A stretch of 64,000 bases of DNA. Source: Chitinophaga sp. 180180018-3 (GTDB taxonomy: Bacteria; Bacteroidota; Bacteroidia; Chitinophagales; Chitinophagaceae). This document shows positions 53,701-62,693 of this stretch, piece after piece. The stretch lies in contig NZ_CP140772.1 of assembly GCF_037893185.1 (NCBI RefSeq), positions 2,418,001 through 2,482,000 of the forward strand. The letters are read 5' to 3'. The position numbers were made by a program, and so were the translations under genes. The notes beneath the pieces were generated by a model. It was not told the origin of the DNA. It was given only the letters and a program-made list of their open reading frames with translations, and ran no database searches. Positions within the stretch are counted from its first letter, which is position 1; every line of letters begins with the position of its first letter.

Positions 53701-53985
53701 CCATTGGTGCTGGCAACGGGCGCTGGTGCGGTATCGCGGCGTACCATTGGATTTACGGTGCTGGGTGGTATGATTGCCGCTTCTACGATTGCTATTTTTA
53801 TTGTGCCGGTATTGTTTGTGGTCATCACCCGGTTGTCGTATGGCAAAAAGAAACTGGCATGGCTGAAAGAGCATCACGACAGCCTGATGGAGAAAGCGAA
53901 GAAGATAGAACAAACGAATATAGATCCGGAGCTGGAGTTCGAAATACACCGATCCCGCGATTTTAATAAACCAGAAAACGGATGA
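50725..53985 (+). CDS. RND multidrug efflux pump, first of a tandem pair
   Basis: This 1086-residue inner-membrane proton antiporter has the AcrB/MdtB layout: N-terminal helix with RPVTAIVVSIVLVL, two large periplasmic loops and 12 membrane helices. The proton relay is intact: D409 and D410 in GIVVDDAIIVVE and K946 in LAAKNAILIVE. The second periplasmic loop contains FIPSEDDGNLYVTFQLPP. It probably expels hydrophobic drugs, dyes or bile-like compounds through the TolC-like channel. It overlaps the next pump gene by four bases, so the two are translationally coupled. Confidence 0.94.
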   Translation: MIANTFIKRPVTAIVVSIVLVLTGSVCILNLPVDQYPDITPPVVQINGQFIGADAQTVEQTVATPIESQVNGTPGMEYMQSNSTNNGGMQATVTYGVGTDIDIATLDVQNRVSIATPLVPGAATRLGLTVRAVNPSMLMMVAIYSPKGTHDITFLDNYTNIFIQDALLRVPGVGTINSFADNFSMRVWMNPEKMASYSITPQDIISALNAQNVQVAAGSAGVPPQSKAQTFELGILVNGRLSKVSEFENIIIKTIPSTGALVYLKDVARVELGKFSFSSNSFVDGHRASYLRIYQAPGSNALKTADGIYKELEQLKQFFPSDVEYKVPFESVTVVKVSMSDVVVTLLMTLALVAVVVFVFLQNFRSTLIPVLAIPVSIFGTFCFFIPLGFTINTLTMFGFVLAIGIVVDDAIIVVEAVQHYMDEKGMSPKEATYYAMRDISAPVVAIALILAAVFVPVGFIPGIVGRLYQQFAITIAISVIISAFVALSLTPALCTLLLKPTDPDKKEKGLSKLFARFNAWFDRVTQSYVRGVDKSIKGRTLIVILLVLICVTAGYLFMKKPSGFIPSEDDGNLYVTFQLPPASSTARSVQVMNKLMKVVTETPGVGHYAALSGLNVINNASNSNCGTIYLQLNPWDARTKKSEQVPGIITELRKRIADAGINDANVEVVQPSPLPGVGATVGFSFQIEQRSTNDDLHAFENVVKKFVAEANKNPAITGAYSFFNAHTPGFSLNVDREKCEKLGVDVGDVFTTIQAFMGSMYINDFTTYNRTFHVVVQADTAFRNLISDVNKYYVRNSAGQMLPLGTLVSYQPMETSPLISHFNIFRSAEIDGTSAVGYSTTQTIEALKDVAAKVLPQGYAYEFSGLSHEEIKAGSTTIYIFIFSITFVFLFLSALYESWSVPFSVLFAVPVGVFGAILTLFFVPSLTNNVYAQIGMITLIGLAAKNAILIVEFAKVRVDRGEDLIQSTLEAVGLRLRPIIMTSMAFILGVLPLVLATGAGAVSRRTIGFTVLGGMIAASTIAIFIVPVLFVVITRLSYGKKKLAWLKEHHDSLMEKAKKIEQTNIDPELEFEIHRSRDFNKPENG

Positions 53986-56900
53986 TTGCCAATACATTTA
54001 TAAAGAGGCCGGTTAGCGCAATTGTAGTATCTATTGTACTTACAATTTCGGGCCTTATTTGTATGGTGAATCTGCCGCTGGATCAATTCCCTAAGATCAC
54101 CCCGCCAGGGGTGGGTATTTCCGCCAATTATACCGGTGCGGATGCACAAACCGTGGAGCAAACGGTAACCATTCCCATAGAAGAGCAGGTGAACGGGGTA
54201 CCGGGAATGATGTATATGCAAAGCACCAACACGCAAACCGGTTCGGCGAATATCAGCGTGTTGTTCGATGTGGGCACCAATGTAAATGTAGCTACGCTGA
54301 ATGTGCAGAACAGGGTGGGGCTGGCTGCGCCTATCCTGCCATCTGTAGTGGGGCAGCTGGGGGTGACGGTGCGCGCCCGTAACCCGGATCAGCTGATGAA
54401 TATTGCCATCTTCTCTCCGAAAGGCACACACGACATTACTTTCTTAGACAACTATACCAACACCTTTATCGTGGATGCATTGCTGCGTGTGCCAGGAGTA
54501 GGCGATGTACAGTCGCGCGGTAACCCCTTCAGCATGCGTATCTGGATGGATCCCGCGAAAATGGCGTCTTACAGCTTAATGCCGGCAGACGTAATAACAG
54601 CACTCCAACGGCAAAACATGTACATAGCCGGTGGGGCAGTAGGCTCGCCTCCTCAGCCCTCCACGCAAACCAACGAATATACCATCGTGGTGAACAGCCT
54701 GTTGAGCAAGCCGGAACAGTATGAGAACGTAATTGTGAAAACCATTCCGGGCACCGGTAAGATGATTTACCTGAAAGATATTGCCAGGGTGGAACTGGGG
54801 AAATTCAACTATGGCAACAAAGGCTTTGCAGATGGGAAACAGGCCACTACCGTGATGGTGTATCAGTCGCCCACCAGCAATGCGCTGCAGACCGCAGAAA
54901 ATGTATACGCCGCACTGGCAGAGCTGAAGAAATCTTTCCCTCCCGACGTGGATTACGTGGTGCCATTTGAAAACGTGACCATTATCCGGGTTTCTATCAA
55001 TGAAGTGGTCAAGACCCTGTTCGAAGCGCTGGGCCTGGTGGTGATAGTAGTATTTCTTTTTCTGCAGAACTGGCGTTCTGCCCTTATCCCCATTATTGCC
55101 ATACCGGTATCCATCATCAGTACATTTATACTCTTCATCCCCCTGGGTTTTACCATCAACACATTAACACTGTTTGGGTTTGTACTGGCAATAGGTATCG
55201 TGGTGGATGATGCCATCATTGTAGTGGAAGCAGTGCAGCACTTTATTGACCACGATCATATGTCGCCAAAGGAGGCTACCTATCACGCCATGAAAGAGAT
55301 ATCGGCGCCGGTGGTGGCGATCGCGCTCATTCTGGCATCGGTATTTGTGCCGGTGGGCTTTATTCCCGGTATCACCGGAAAACTGTATCAGCAGTTTGCG
55401 ATCACCATTGCGATATCGGTAATCCTGTCGGCTTTTGTGGCACTGTCGCTCACACCGGCTTTATGTACCTTACTGCTGCGACCTTCACATATCAACAAGA
55501 AATCAAAGCGCTTAAACCTGTTGTTCTTTCGTTTCAACAACTGGTTCGATAAAATCACAGGGCGGTATTCCAAAGGCGTAAGGTATTGTATTAAACAGTC
55601 GAAGCTGGTGGTGGTAATGCTTGTTTGCATATGCTTCGGCGCTATATTTCTTTTTAAACAAAAGCCCACTGGCTTTATTCCTTCGGAAGACGGTGGGCGG
55701 GTCATGATCGGTATCCAGCTGACGGAGGGCACTGCCACCACGCAAACAGAAGAGTTGTTGCAGCAGATCATGAAGATAGTGGCGGAAACCCCCGGAGTAT
55801 TACATTACAATGCGATTTCGGGAATGAATGTACTGAGTGGCGGTGCTACTTCCAATGGAGCAAGTATATTCTGTATGCTGAAGCCCTGGGATGAGCGTAC
55901 CACTCCTGAAACACAGATTCCGGGTATCATGGCGGAGATCAAAAAAAGGATAGCAGCAGCGGGCATCAGGAATGCGAGCATTACGGTAAACGCATCGCCT
56001 GCTATCAGAGGCCTGGGAACAGCCGCAGGCTTCAGTATGCAGGTAGAGCAGGGAAATACCAGCGACGATATCCATCAGTTTGAGGCAGTGATGAATAAAT
56101 TTGTGGCGGCGTTGAAGAAAGATCCGGCCACTGCTACTGCTTATTGCAATTATGCAGCACATACGCCGGCGTTTGAGCTGTCGCTCGACAGGGAAAAGTG
56201 TCAGAAATTAGGCGTGAGTGTGGCCGATGTATTCAGCACCTTACAGGGCTATATGAGCAGCCGGCTGGTGGGGAATTTTACCCTGTACAACCGTACTTAC
56301 CGCGCAGTAGTGCAATCGGATACTACTACCCGCGCCTTAATCAGCGACCTGGAGAAATACTACGTACGTAATTCCGCCGGAGAAATGCTGCCGATGAGTA
56401 CATTGGTCAACTACCGGCCTATTTCCACCGCTCCGTTGATTACGCATTTCAATATCTTCCGTTCGGCTGAGGTAGATGGCTCTACACCGCCCGGATACAG
56501 TACCGGGCAAAGTATTGAAGCGCTGAAACGTGTGGCGGCAAAGGTGTTGCCAAGAGGATATACGTATGAATTCTCCGGGCTCACTTACCAGGAAATAAAG
56601 GCCGGAACCATGACGGTGTATATTTTCCTTTTCTCTATCATTTTCGTGTTTCTCTTTCTTGCAGCATTATACGAAAGCTGGTCAGTGCCCTTCTCTGTAA
56701 TGCTGGCGGTGCCTATCAGTGCCTTCGGTGCCATATTTGCGCTGACTACCATGCCCGCATTATCCAATAACGTATATGCACAGATTGGTTTAATCACACT
56801 GATTGGATTGTCGGCCAAGAATGCGATTCTGATAGTAGAATTTGCCAAGGTGCGTGTAGACAGAGGCGAGGATCTGATCAAATCCACTATTGAGGCGGTG

Positions 56901-57251
56901 GGCCTGCGTCTGCGGCCTATTATTATGACCTCGCTGGCTTTTATACTGGGCGTGATGCCGATGGTGCTTGCATCCGGCGCCGGGGCACAGTCGCGCAAGA
57001 CCATCGGCGTTACCGTGCAGGGTGGTATGGTGGCTTCCTCATGTATAGCCATATTTATTGTACCCGTGTTATTTGTATTGTTTACAAGATGGAGTTACGG
57101 GAAGAAGAAACTGGCCTGGCTTCGCGCTAACCACGAGCTGTTGATGGAGAAGGAAAGAAAGGTGGAGGCACAGAATATTGATCCGGAGCTGGAGTATGAT
57201 ATCGCGCAGGCACGTGAAGAAAATAAACAGGATAGGGAGATGAATAGCTAA
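53982..57251 (+). CDS. RND multidrug efflux pump, second of a tandem pair
   Basis: This 1089-residue inner-membrane pump is a paralogue of the previous one and keeps the full proton relay (D409, D410 and K946 at identical positions). Its start codon overlaps the previous stop (ATGA), which favours co-assembly. The periplasmic part differs: it has FIPSEDGGRVMIGIQLTEGT where pump 1 has the LPP-containing form, so substrate specificity may differ. Adjacent unequal RND pairs in enterobacteria (MdtB and MdtC) form heterotrimers with one adaptor and TolC. This layout with a single adaptor gene and a single channel gene suggests the same here. Confidence 0.94.
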   Translation: MIANTFIKRPVSAIVVSIVLTISGLICMVNLPLDQFPKITPPGVGISANYTGADAQTVEQTVTIPIEEQVNGVPGMMYMQSTNTQTGSANISVLFDVGTNVNVATLNVQNRVGLAAPILPSVVGQLGVTVRARNPDQLMNIAIFSPKGTHDITFLDNYTNTFIVDALLRVPGVGDVQSRGNPFSMRIWMDPAKMASYSLMPADVITALQRQNMYIAGGAVGSPPQPSTQTNEYTIVVNSLLSKPEQYENVIVKTIPGTGKMIYLKDIARVELGKFNYGNKGFADGKQATTVMVYQSPTSNALQTAENVYAALAELKKSFPPDVDYVVPFENVTIIRVSINEVVKTLFEALGLVVIVVFLFLQNWRSALIPIIAIPVSIISTFILFIPLGFTINTLTLFGFVLAIGIVVDDAIIVVEAVQHFIDHDHMSPKEATYHAMKEISAPVVAIALILASVFVPVGFIPGITGKLYQQFAITIAISVILSAFVALSLTPALCTLLLRPSHINKKSKRLNLLFFRFNNWFDKITGRYSKGVRYCIKQSKLVVVMLVCICFGAIFLFKQKPTGFIPSEDGGRVMIGIQLTEGTATTQTEELLQQIMKIVAETPGVLHYNAISGMNVLSGGATSNGASIFCMLKPWDERTTPETQIPGIMAEIKKRIAAAGIRNASITVNASPAIRGLGTAAGFSMQVEQGNTSDDIHQFEAVMNKFVAALKKDPATATAYCNYAAHTPAFELSLDREKCQKLGVSVADVFSTLQGYMSSRLVGNFTLYNRTYRAVVQSDTTTRALISDLEKYYVRNSAGEMLPMSTLVNYRPISTAPLITHFNIFRSAEVDGSTPPGYSTGQSIEALKRVAAKVLPRGYTYEFSGLTYQEIKAGTMTVYIFLFSIIFVFLFLAALYESWSVPFSVMLAVPISAFGAIFALTTMPALSNNVYAQIGLITLIGLSAKNAILIVEFAKVRVDRGEDLIKSTIEAVGLRLRPIIMTSLAFILGVMPMVLASGAGAQSRKTIGVTVQGGMVASSCIAIFIVPVLFVLFTRWSYGKKKLAWLRANHELLMEKERKVEAQNIDPELEYDIAQAREENKQDREMNS

Positions 57252-57297
57252 CGAGGGCGCTTCTTTTGCTGCTGTCTTTTCCCAGGTTGTATGGCAT

Positions 57298-58227
57298 TTA
57301 CAATCCCCGCTTTTTCCAGCCTCCCGACTGCCACTGTCCTTCATCAATTTTCCACTCACCGTCTTTCCTGACCAGTATATACCGGTACAGAAAATCAATA
57401 TGATCCTTTGTATAAAAAGTAATCTTGTTCGCCGATACCTGCTCCACGTCTATGATATGTTGCTGCCCGTAAGTGTAATCCGGAGCTCCCGAGTAATGTA
57501 AGCTGTGAGGCCGGTGTCCCTGCCGGGGTTTGTTGGTACAGTAAGTTTGAAAGATGGCTTCGCATTGCCTGGCTACATTATCCGAAAAGCCCTCAGCGTT
57601 GGCTAATTTTTCCCATTCGGTGACAGCATCAAAAAAGGCGAGCAGCCTTGTTTTTGCAAGCTCCGCCTGCACTTCATCAACGGTTGTTTTTTTCTTAGCC
57701 AGCTTCAGCTGCGTCAGTTCAAAATGCTCCATCTGTTCTTTGGTAAACAGGTTGTTTGCTACCACATTTATTTTTGGATGACCGGCAATGGCCAGCAATC
57801 CGTCGAAGGTTACTTTCGTATCATCCACCCGGAGCGTTGCCAGCTTTGGAATGCCGGCGATGATCTTTAAGCCGCTGTCGTCTACCACCGTGCTGCAAAC
57901 CCACAGGCATTCAAGTTTTTTATGTTCCTGGAAATGCGTGAAACCTTCCCCGTTGATATGAGCCTTTGTAATGAACAGATAGGTTAGCTGAGGTAGCCGG
58001 GTCAGATATTCAAGCGCCTTGTCGGTGATACCGGTATTTTCGAACATCAGGTTAACCAGCTTGGGAAGGGTGCTGATTGGTAAAACATCTTCATCGGTAA
58101 TAGCGCAGTTGATGAACGATAACCCCCGCAGCCAGCTGGCTTGTGCTATCTGATTCAATTCTTCCCTGGTGAATGTGCTGTTCTCGAATCGGGCTGTGGT
58201 ATCTGACTTCGGTATATTTACTTTCAT
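57298..58227 (-). CDS. Leucine-rich-repeat protein with C-terminal NTF2-like domain
   Basis: This 309-residue cytoplasmic protein has an N-terminal leucine-rich repeat region (about 15-165, repeats such as LPKLVNLMFENTGITDKALE, LPQLTYLFITKAHINGEGF and IPKLATLRVDDTKVTFDGLL) joined to a helical linker and a C-terminal cone-like domain (about 190-305) with ATEW-like helices, NKITFYTKDHIDFLYRYILV and RKDGEWKIDEGQWQSGGW. The latter resembles NTF2/SnoaL-fold proteins, which include immunity proteins. It may be a toxin-immunity protein or an unknown adaptor. It is convergent with the RND operon and stands alone. Confidence 0.7.
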   Translation of the reverse strand: MKVNIPKSDTTARFENSTFTREELNQIAQASWLRGLSFINCAITDEDVLPISTLPKLVNLMFENTGITDKALEYLTRLPQLTYLFITKAHINGEGFTHFQEHKKLECLWVCSTVVDDSGLKIIAGIPKLATLRVDDTKVTFDGLLAIAGHPKINVVANNLFTKEQMEHFELTQLKLAKKKTTVDEVQAELAKTRLLAFFDAVTEWEKLANAEGFSDNVARQCEAIFQTYCTNKPRQGHRPHSLHYSGAPDYTYGQQHIIDVEQVSANKITFYTKDHIDFLYRYILVRKDGEWKIDEGQWQSGGWKKRGL

Positions 58228-58533
58228 AAGGGCACAATGGTAAGATAAATAAACTGATAAGATAGTGAATATTTTGGCTTTCCGCCATCACTTAAAAAAA
58301 TAGCATTTAAGCAAATGTTTTTCTTTCGGCTATCCGGCAAAAAAATAATAGAAGAATGGGAAGTGCTTGACATGGCGGGCATAAAAGGAATATTGTCAAA
58401 GTAATGTATACGTCCGGTGGCCGCATTCCTGGCAGATAAGATATAGTATTTTCTTACCATGCGGAGAGCCCTCAAATAATAATTTCTTAATAGTGGTTAT
58501 GTAGCTTTACACCTGTTACATAAACATAAGTTC
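58228..58533. promoter_or_regulatory. 306-bp divergent intergenic region
   Basis: The region lies between the LRR gene (minus) and the membrane-bound regulator (plus) and must hold both promoters. It is AT-rich. I see no full TTTG/TAnnTTTG match on either strand and no RNA gene. Confidence 0.4.
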
Positions 58534-59697
58534 ATGAAGTATCTTATTCTTTTGGGGGCTTTCCAGGCATTGGTCGTATTTAGTATATTTATCATAAATA
58601 AGAAGTGGAAATCATCCGACAGGATATTGAGCTGGTTCCTGGTATGGGTATTTATTCACCTGGGCAGCGGTTTCCTGTTACATACGATTTTCCCTCATGC
58701 GGAAATCCATAAAGGATTTTATACTTTCATCTCCCTTATCTACGCACCATTGCTATGGCTGTATGCAGCGCAGCTCTCCGGCAGGCATCAGCGCCTGGGA
58801 AGAAAAGCGGCCTGGCTCTTCCTCCCGGCATTATTGGCCGCCATGGTATATTTCACAATAGCTGGTTATGTGATTGTTCACAGGGGAGTAACTCCTCCGC
58901 TGATCTCGCTCTATAATAAGACCATAGGCTATGCCGGCATGATATCATTTCCCGTATTTGGAATTTTATCATTGATGGAAGTTCGTCATATACCTGCTTT
59001 CTGGCAGCCGGAAAGACAACTTGTTCGCTTTATGACAGTGATAATGCTGATATTATCCGGGCTCATGGTAGGTATTATGATTAATGACCAGCTGCCACCC
59101 GCAGCCCGCCTGATCCAGGACACGCACCTGTGGGGCAGAATATTTACCTATAGCTTTCTGTTAAGCATTTGCCTGGCCATAGGGCGGGTAAGAATATTGG
59201 CGCTCACGCATGCCGCCAGTGATTTACCTCTGATGAACCACGGGCAGGAGCTACTTTCACCTGGACCTGTGTTATTGACGGAATCGGCCACACCAACGGA
59301 AGTACCGCGTAAATCTGTGCTCACTATTGCCCAACAGGCCCGCGTGGCTGAGGATATAAAACGGGTAATGGAAACGCAGGGATTATATACCGATCCGGAA
59401 TTGACCCTGGATAAACTGGCAGCTACGATGGAAATATCCAGGCATCATATTTCAGAAACGCTGAACCAACACCTGGGAATGTCTTTCTACCAGTTCATTA
59501 ATGAATACCGGATCAGGGAAGTCATAAAACTGATCGATGCCAACAAGGCAAGTAGAGATTCGCCCAACCTGCTTTCCCTGGCTTTTGAAGCCGGCTTTCA
59601 TTCCAAATCTTCCTTTAATCAATACTTCAAAAAGGTAACAGGCCTCACACCTTCCGCTTATTTGAAAAGCAAAAATACCGTCAACGGTTACACTTAA
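58534..59697 (+). CDS. Membrane-anchored AraC-type transcriptional regulator
   Basis: This 387-residue protein has about seven hydrophobic segments in the first 220 residues (for example YLILLGAFQALVVFSIFI, AWLFLPALLAAMVYFTIAGYVIV and IFTYSFLLSICLAIG) followed by a linker and a C-terminal AraC double HTH (about 290-385: LTLDKLAATMEISRHHISET, SFYQFINEYRIREVIKLID and LAFEAGFHSKSSFNQYFKKV). Such integral-membrane AraC proteins act as single-component sensors of membrane or periplasmic signals and usually regulate an adjacent gene. Downstream on the same strand lie a TonB receptor and a PI-PLC-like enzyme; a direct repeat at 59797-59833 is a candidate binding site. Confidence 0.88.
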   Translation: MKYLILLGAFQALVVFSIFIINKKWKSSDRILSWFLVWVFIHLGSGFLLHTIFPHAEIHKGFYTFISLIYAPLLWLYAAQLSGRHQRLGRKAAWLFLPALLAAMVYFTIAGYVIVHRGVTPPLISLYNKTIGYAGMISFPVFGILSLMEVRHIPAFWQPERQLVRFMTVIMLILSGLMVGIMINDQLPPAARLIQDTHLWGRIFTYSFLLSICLAIGRVRILALTHAASDLPLMNHGQELLSPGPVLLTESATPTEVPRKSVLTIAQQARVAEDIKRVMETQGLYTDPELTLDKLAATMEISRHHISETLNQHLGMSFYQFINEYRIREVIKLIDANKASRDSPNLLSLAFEAGFHSKSSFNQYFKKVTGLTPSAYLKSKNTVNGYT

Positions 59698-59796
59698 AAG
59701 ATCGTCGACGAGATATAAATCTGCTGTCTTAACAATAAGGTAATATCTAATAACTTATTGATTATAAGTAGATAGGGAATTAAAAGGTCCTCGTCG

Positions 59797-59833
59797 ATCT
59801 ACAAGGTCGTGTTGATTTATCTACAAGGACGAC
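59797..59833 (+). promoter_or_regulatory. Direct repeat, candidate AraC operator
   Basis: ATCTACAAGGTCGTG (59797-59811) and ATCTACAAGGACGAC (59819-59833) share 12 of 15 bases and are 22 bp apart, two helical turns, as AraC-type half-sites often are. The pair lies about 45-80 bp before the ATG of the TonB receptor gene and just after a regulator gene. Confidence 0.5.
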
Positions 59834-59877
59834 TTCCTCCGGCGGCCGGCTCAATTTCGCGGAAAAATTTTTCACGC

Positions 59878-62676
59878 ATGAGTAGCCGGTTTTTACTGAT
59901 TATTTTATTGCTGCCTGTTTTCTGTGCTGCGCAGCAGATCAGGGGTACCATTTTATCCAAAGAAGGCCCGCTGCCTTCTGCCACTATCGTCATCGACGGA
60001 ACTGGTGCACAAACAGATCTTTCCGGGGTTTTTGATATTGCCGTTAAAAGAACCGGGAAGGTGACTATGAAGATTAACTACATCGGATTTGCCGTCAAAA
60101 CGATCGATGTAGTAGTTCATTCCGGCATTAACCAGCTGGGTACTATCATGATGGAACCCGCCAACGATGTGTTGGGAGAGGTGGTGGTGAAAGGGGCTTC
60201 TGCCGGTTCACAGATAAGGGCAATCAGCATTAAGAAGAATGCACCGGGCATTATGGAAGTGCTGGCGGCAGACGCCATCGGTAAGCTGCCCGATCGTAAT
60301 GCGGCCGAGGCAGTGCAACGTATCCAGGGCGTTTCCATCGAAAGAGACCAGGGCGAAGGACGGTACGTATCTGTGAGAGGTACGCCCATCCAGTGGAGCG
60401 CTACGCTGCTCAACGGCAACCGCCTGCCCACTGCCAGCCTCGATTACACCGATCGCCGTATACAAATGGACATTTTCCCCTCTGAGCTGATAGAGTACGT
60501 GCAGCTCTCAAAAGCCATTACCCCGGATATGGAAGGGGATGCCATCGGCGGCTCCATTAACTTCATTACCAAAGCCGCTCCGCAGTCGAAGATGCTTCGC
60601 ATCAACGCCGCAGGCGGATATGGCGATCAGGCCCGGAAAGGCTCCTACAATGCCTCTGTCGTTTACGGCGATCGCCTGATGAAAGGCAAACTCGGTTATG
60701 TGCTCTCTGCCGTGATCTGGGATCGCACTTCCGCCCAGGATCGTTATAACATGAACTACGATTTCTCTAACCCCAACGCAAGGCAGTCGTTTTCCATCAC
60801 CGACCTGCAGCTGAGGGATTATATCGCCCACCGGCGAACCACCGGACTGAATGCAGGACTGGAGTACCGCTTCAACGACCGGCACAAAATACAGTTCAAG
60901 GGCCTCTACAGTGAGTTCCTGGATGGGCAAATGGTACGGGAAACCTATTTTTACTTCAACGCTAAAAATGCCACTATCACGTCCCGGGCTTCCAACTACC
61001 ACACCAGCCTGTATTCCGGTGAACTGAGTGGACAGTCGGAATTGTCGTCCAGGCTGCACCTCGACTGGGCCGCCAGCATTGATAAGTCGAAGTTCCGCTT
61101 CAAAGATCCCGGCTACTATCCAATGGCTACTTTCCAGCAGGCGGCTACCTATGAAGGATTGGCATCTGATGGAAAGAAATACCTGGCGATGGATGCGCCG
61201 GATGGGAAAGGAGATGCGATAGATGCCGTATTGCCGCATTTGTCGCCCTCAACACCCATCAGTGCCGATGCCATGAAGCTTTCCCAGGTGATCATGCTGC
61301 GCAGTACGAATTGGGAAGAAAACAAACGCTTTGGTGTCAACCTGAAATATAATCCCAACAACAAACTGTCGCTGAAATTTGGTGGCAAGTTTATTCACAA
61401 GGATAAAGTTGTGCAATCGCCCTACAGCGTGTATGTTGGCGGTGTAACCGGTCCGGCGCCTACACTGGCCGGTTTGGGTACAGAGCCGTTTCCCTATAAC
61501 GGCGGCTTCCTTACAGAAATCGGCTCGCCTTATAACAACGTGATCATCGATCAGATGCCGTTAAACCAGGTGAAAACGCTGCTAACGCCGGAAGGAATCA
61601 GCAAGAACCACTTGTATCCTTACCAGGTCGATTCGGCTACCAATGCCTCCGGCGCCACCAAATATTTTACAGGCGTTGAAAACGTGTATGCGTTGTATGC
61701 AATGGGCGAATACAAAGTATCCGATAAGCTGACATTAACGGGCGGCATCCGCAACGAATATAACCGCATCACTTTTAACGGGAGCAAGGTAACCACCGGG
61801 CCTGCAGGGAAACAAATAACCGCGCTTACGCAAGACAACAGCTATAACGCGTTTCTGCCCATGCTGCATGCAAAATACAATGTAACCCCCAACGATGTGA
61901 TACGCGTCGCTTACACCCGCAGCTTTGCCCGCGCGGATTTTAATAACCTGAACCCCGGCACCACACAGGACGATGTGAACAAGGTGATCAGCAGAGGCAA
62001 CGCCAATCTGAAACCCACTTTTGCCAATAATTTCGATCTGATGGCGGAACATTATTTCGGTGGTATCGGTCTTGTTAATGTGGGGGCATTCTATAAAAAG
62101 CTGACAGATCTGATCTACACCAATCAATGGTCCGAAAATATTGGCGGCGTACAATACGCCATGAGCGAGCCCGATAACCTGCAGGGCGCCTGGCTGGCGG
62201 GCATCGAAGCTGGTTTTGCAAAACGCTTTACCGGTTTACCCGGCTTCTGGAAAGGATTCGGTATCGATGCTAATTACACGTTCACGGATTCCCGGGTGAA
62301 TATTCCCCGCTTTACGGATGGTCACGAAACGCTGGATAAAAGCGTTATCCCGAAGCAGGCCAAACACATCTTCAACGCGTCGCTGATGTACGAATACGGA
62401 AAATTCATGGCCCGGATTGCGGGTAACTACAAAGGCAAGTACCTGGATGTAATCCGCCAGGCTGCCGGCCCTGACCACTATCGCTGGTATGCACAGAACT
62501 TTACCGTCGATTTTTCTGCGTCGTATGCGATCACACCAAAGATCAGAACCTTCCTGGAACTGAATAATATCACCAACGCGCCGGTACGCTACTATCACGG
62601 CACTTTCGACCGTGTAGAGCAGGCGGAATGGTATTCGATCCGCGGCCAGATAGGCATCAGTGCTAAAATCTTCTAA
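59878..62676 (+). CDS. TonB-dependent receptor paired with PI-PLC-like enzyme
   Basis: This 932-residue outer-membrane receptor has a signal peptide (to about 20, ending CAAQQ), a carboxypeptidase-regulatory-like domain (about 22-95), a plug with AIGKLPDRNAAEAVQRIQGV and VSVRGTPIQWSATLLNGNRL, and a long barrel ending in Phe (GISAKIF). The plug wording resembles the Caulobacter-type receptor family TIGR01782, not SusC; there is no SusD. The frame opens upstream with a TTG at 59809, but the ATG at 59878 starts the signal peptide. The PI-PLC gene follows after 17 bp. The ligand is probably a product of that enzyme, but this is inference. Confidence 0.9.
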   Translation: MSSRFLLIILLLPVFCAAQQIRGTILSKEGPLPSATIVIDGTGAQTDLSGVFDIAVKRTGKVTMKINYIGFAVKTIDVVVHSGINQLGTIMMEPANDVLGEVVVKGASAGSQIRAISIKKNAPGIMEVLAADAIGKLPDRNAAEAVQRIQGVSIERDQGEGRYVSVRGTPIQWSATLLNGNRLPTASLDYTDRRIQMDIFPSELIEYVQLSKAITPDMEGDAIGGSINFITKAAPQSKMLRINAAGGYGDQARKGSYNASVVYGDRLMKGKLGYVLSAVIWDRTSAQDRYNMNYDFSNPNARQSFSITDLQLRDYIAHRRTTGLNAGLEYRFNDRHKIQFKGLYSEFLDGQMVRETYFYFNAKNATITSRASNYHTSLYSGELSGQSELSSRLHLDWAASIDKSKFRFKDPGYYPMATFQQAATYEGLASDGKKYLAMDAPDGKGDAIDAVLPHLSPSTPISADAMKLSQVIMLRSTNWEENKRFGVNLKYNPNNKLSLKFGGKFIHKDKVVQSPYSVYVGGVTGPAPTLAGLGTEPFPYNGGFLTEIGSPYNNVIIDQMPLNQVKTLLTPEGISKNHLYPYQVDSATNASGATKYFTGVENVYALYAMGEYKVSDKLTLTGGIRNEYNRITFNGSKVTTGPAGKQITALTQDNSYNAFLPMLHAKYNVTPNDVIRVAYTRSFARADFNNLNPGTTQDDVNKVISRGNANLKPTFANNFDLMAEHYFGGIGLVNVGAFYKKLTDLIYTNQWSENIGGVQYAMSEPDNLQGAWLAGIEAGFAKRFTGLPGFWKGFGIDANYTFTDSRVNIPRFTDGHETLDKSVIPKQAKHIFNASLMYEYGKFMARIAGNYKGKYLDVIRQAAGPDHYRWYAQNFTVDFSASYAITPKIRTFLELNNITNAPVRYYHGTFDRVEQAEWYSIRGQIGISAKIF

Positions 62677-62693
62677 CTAAAAAACAATCAACA

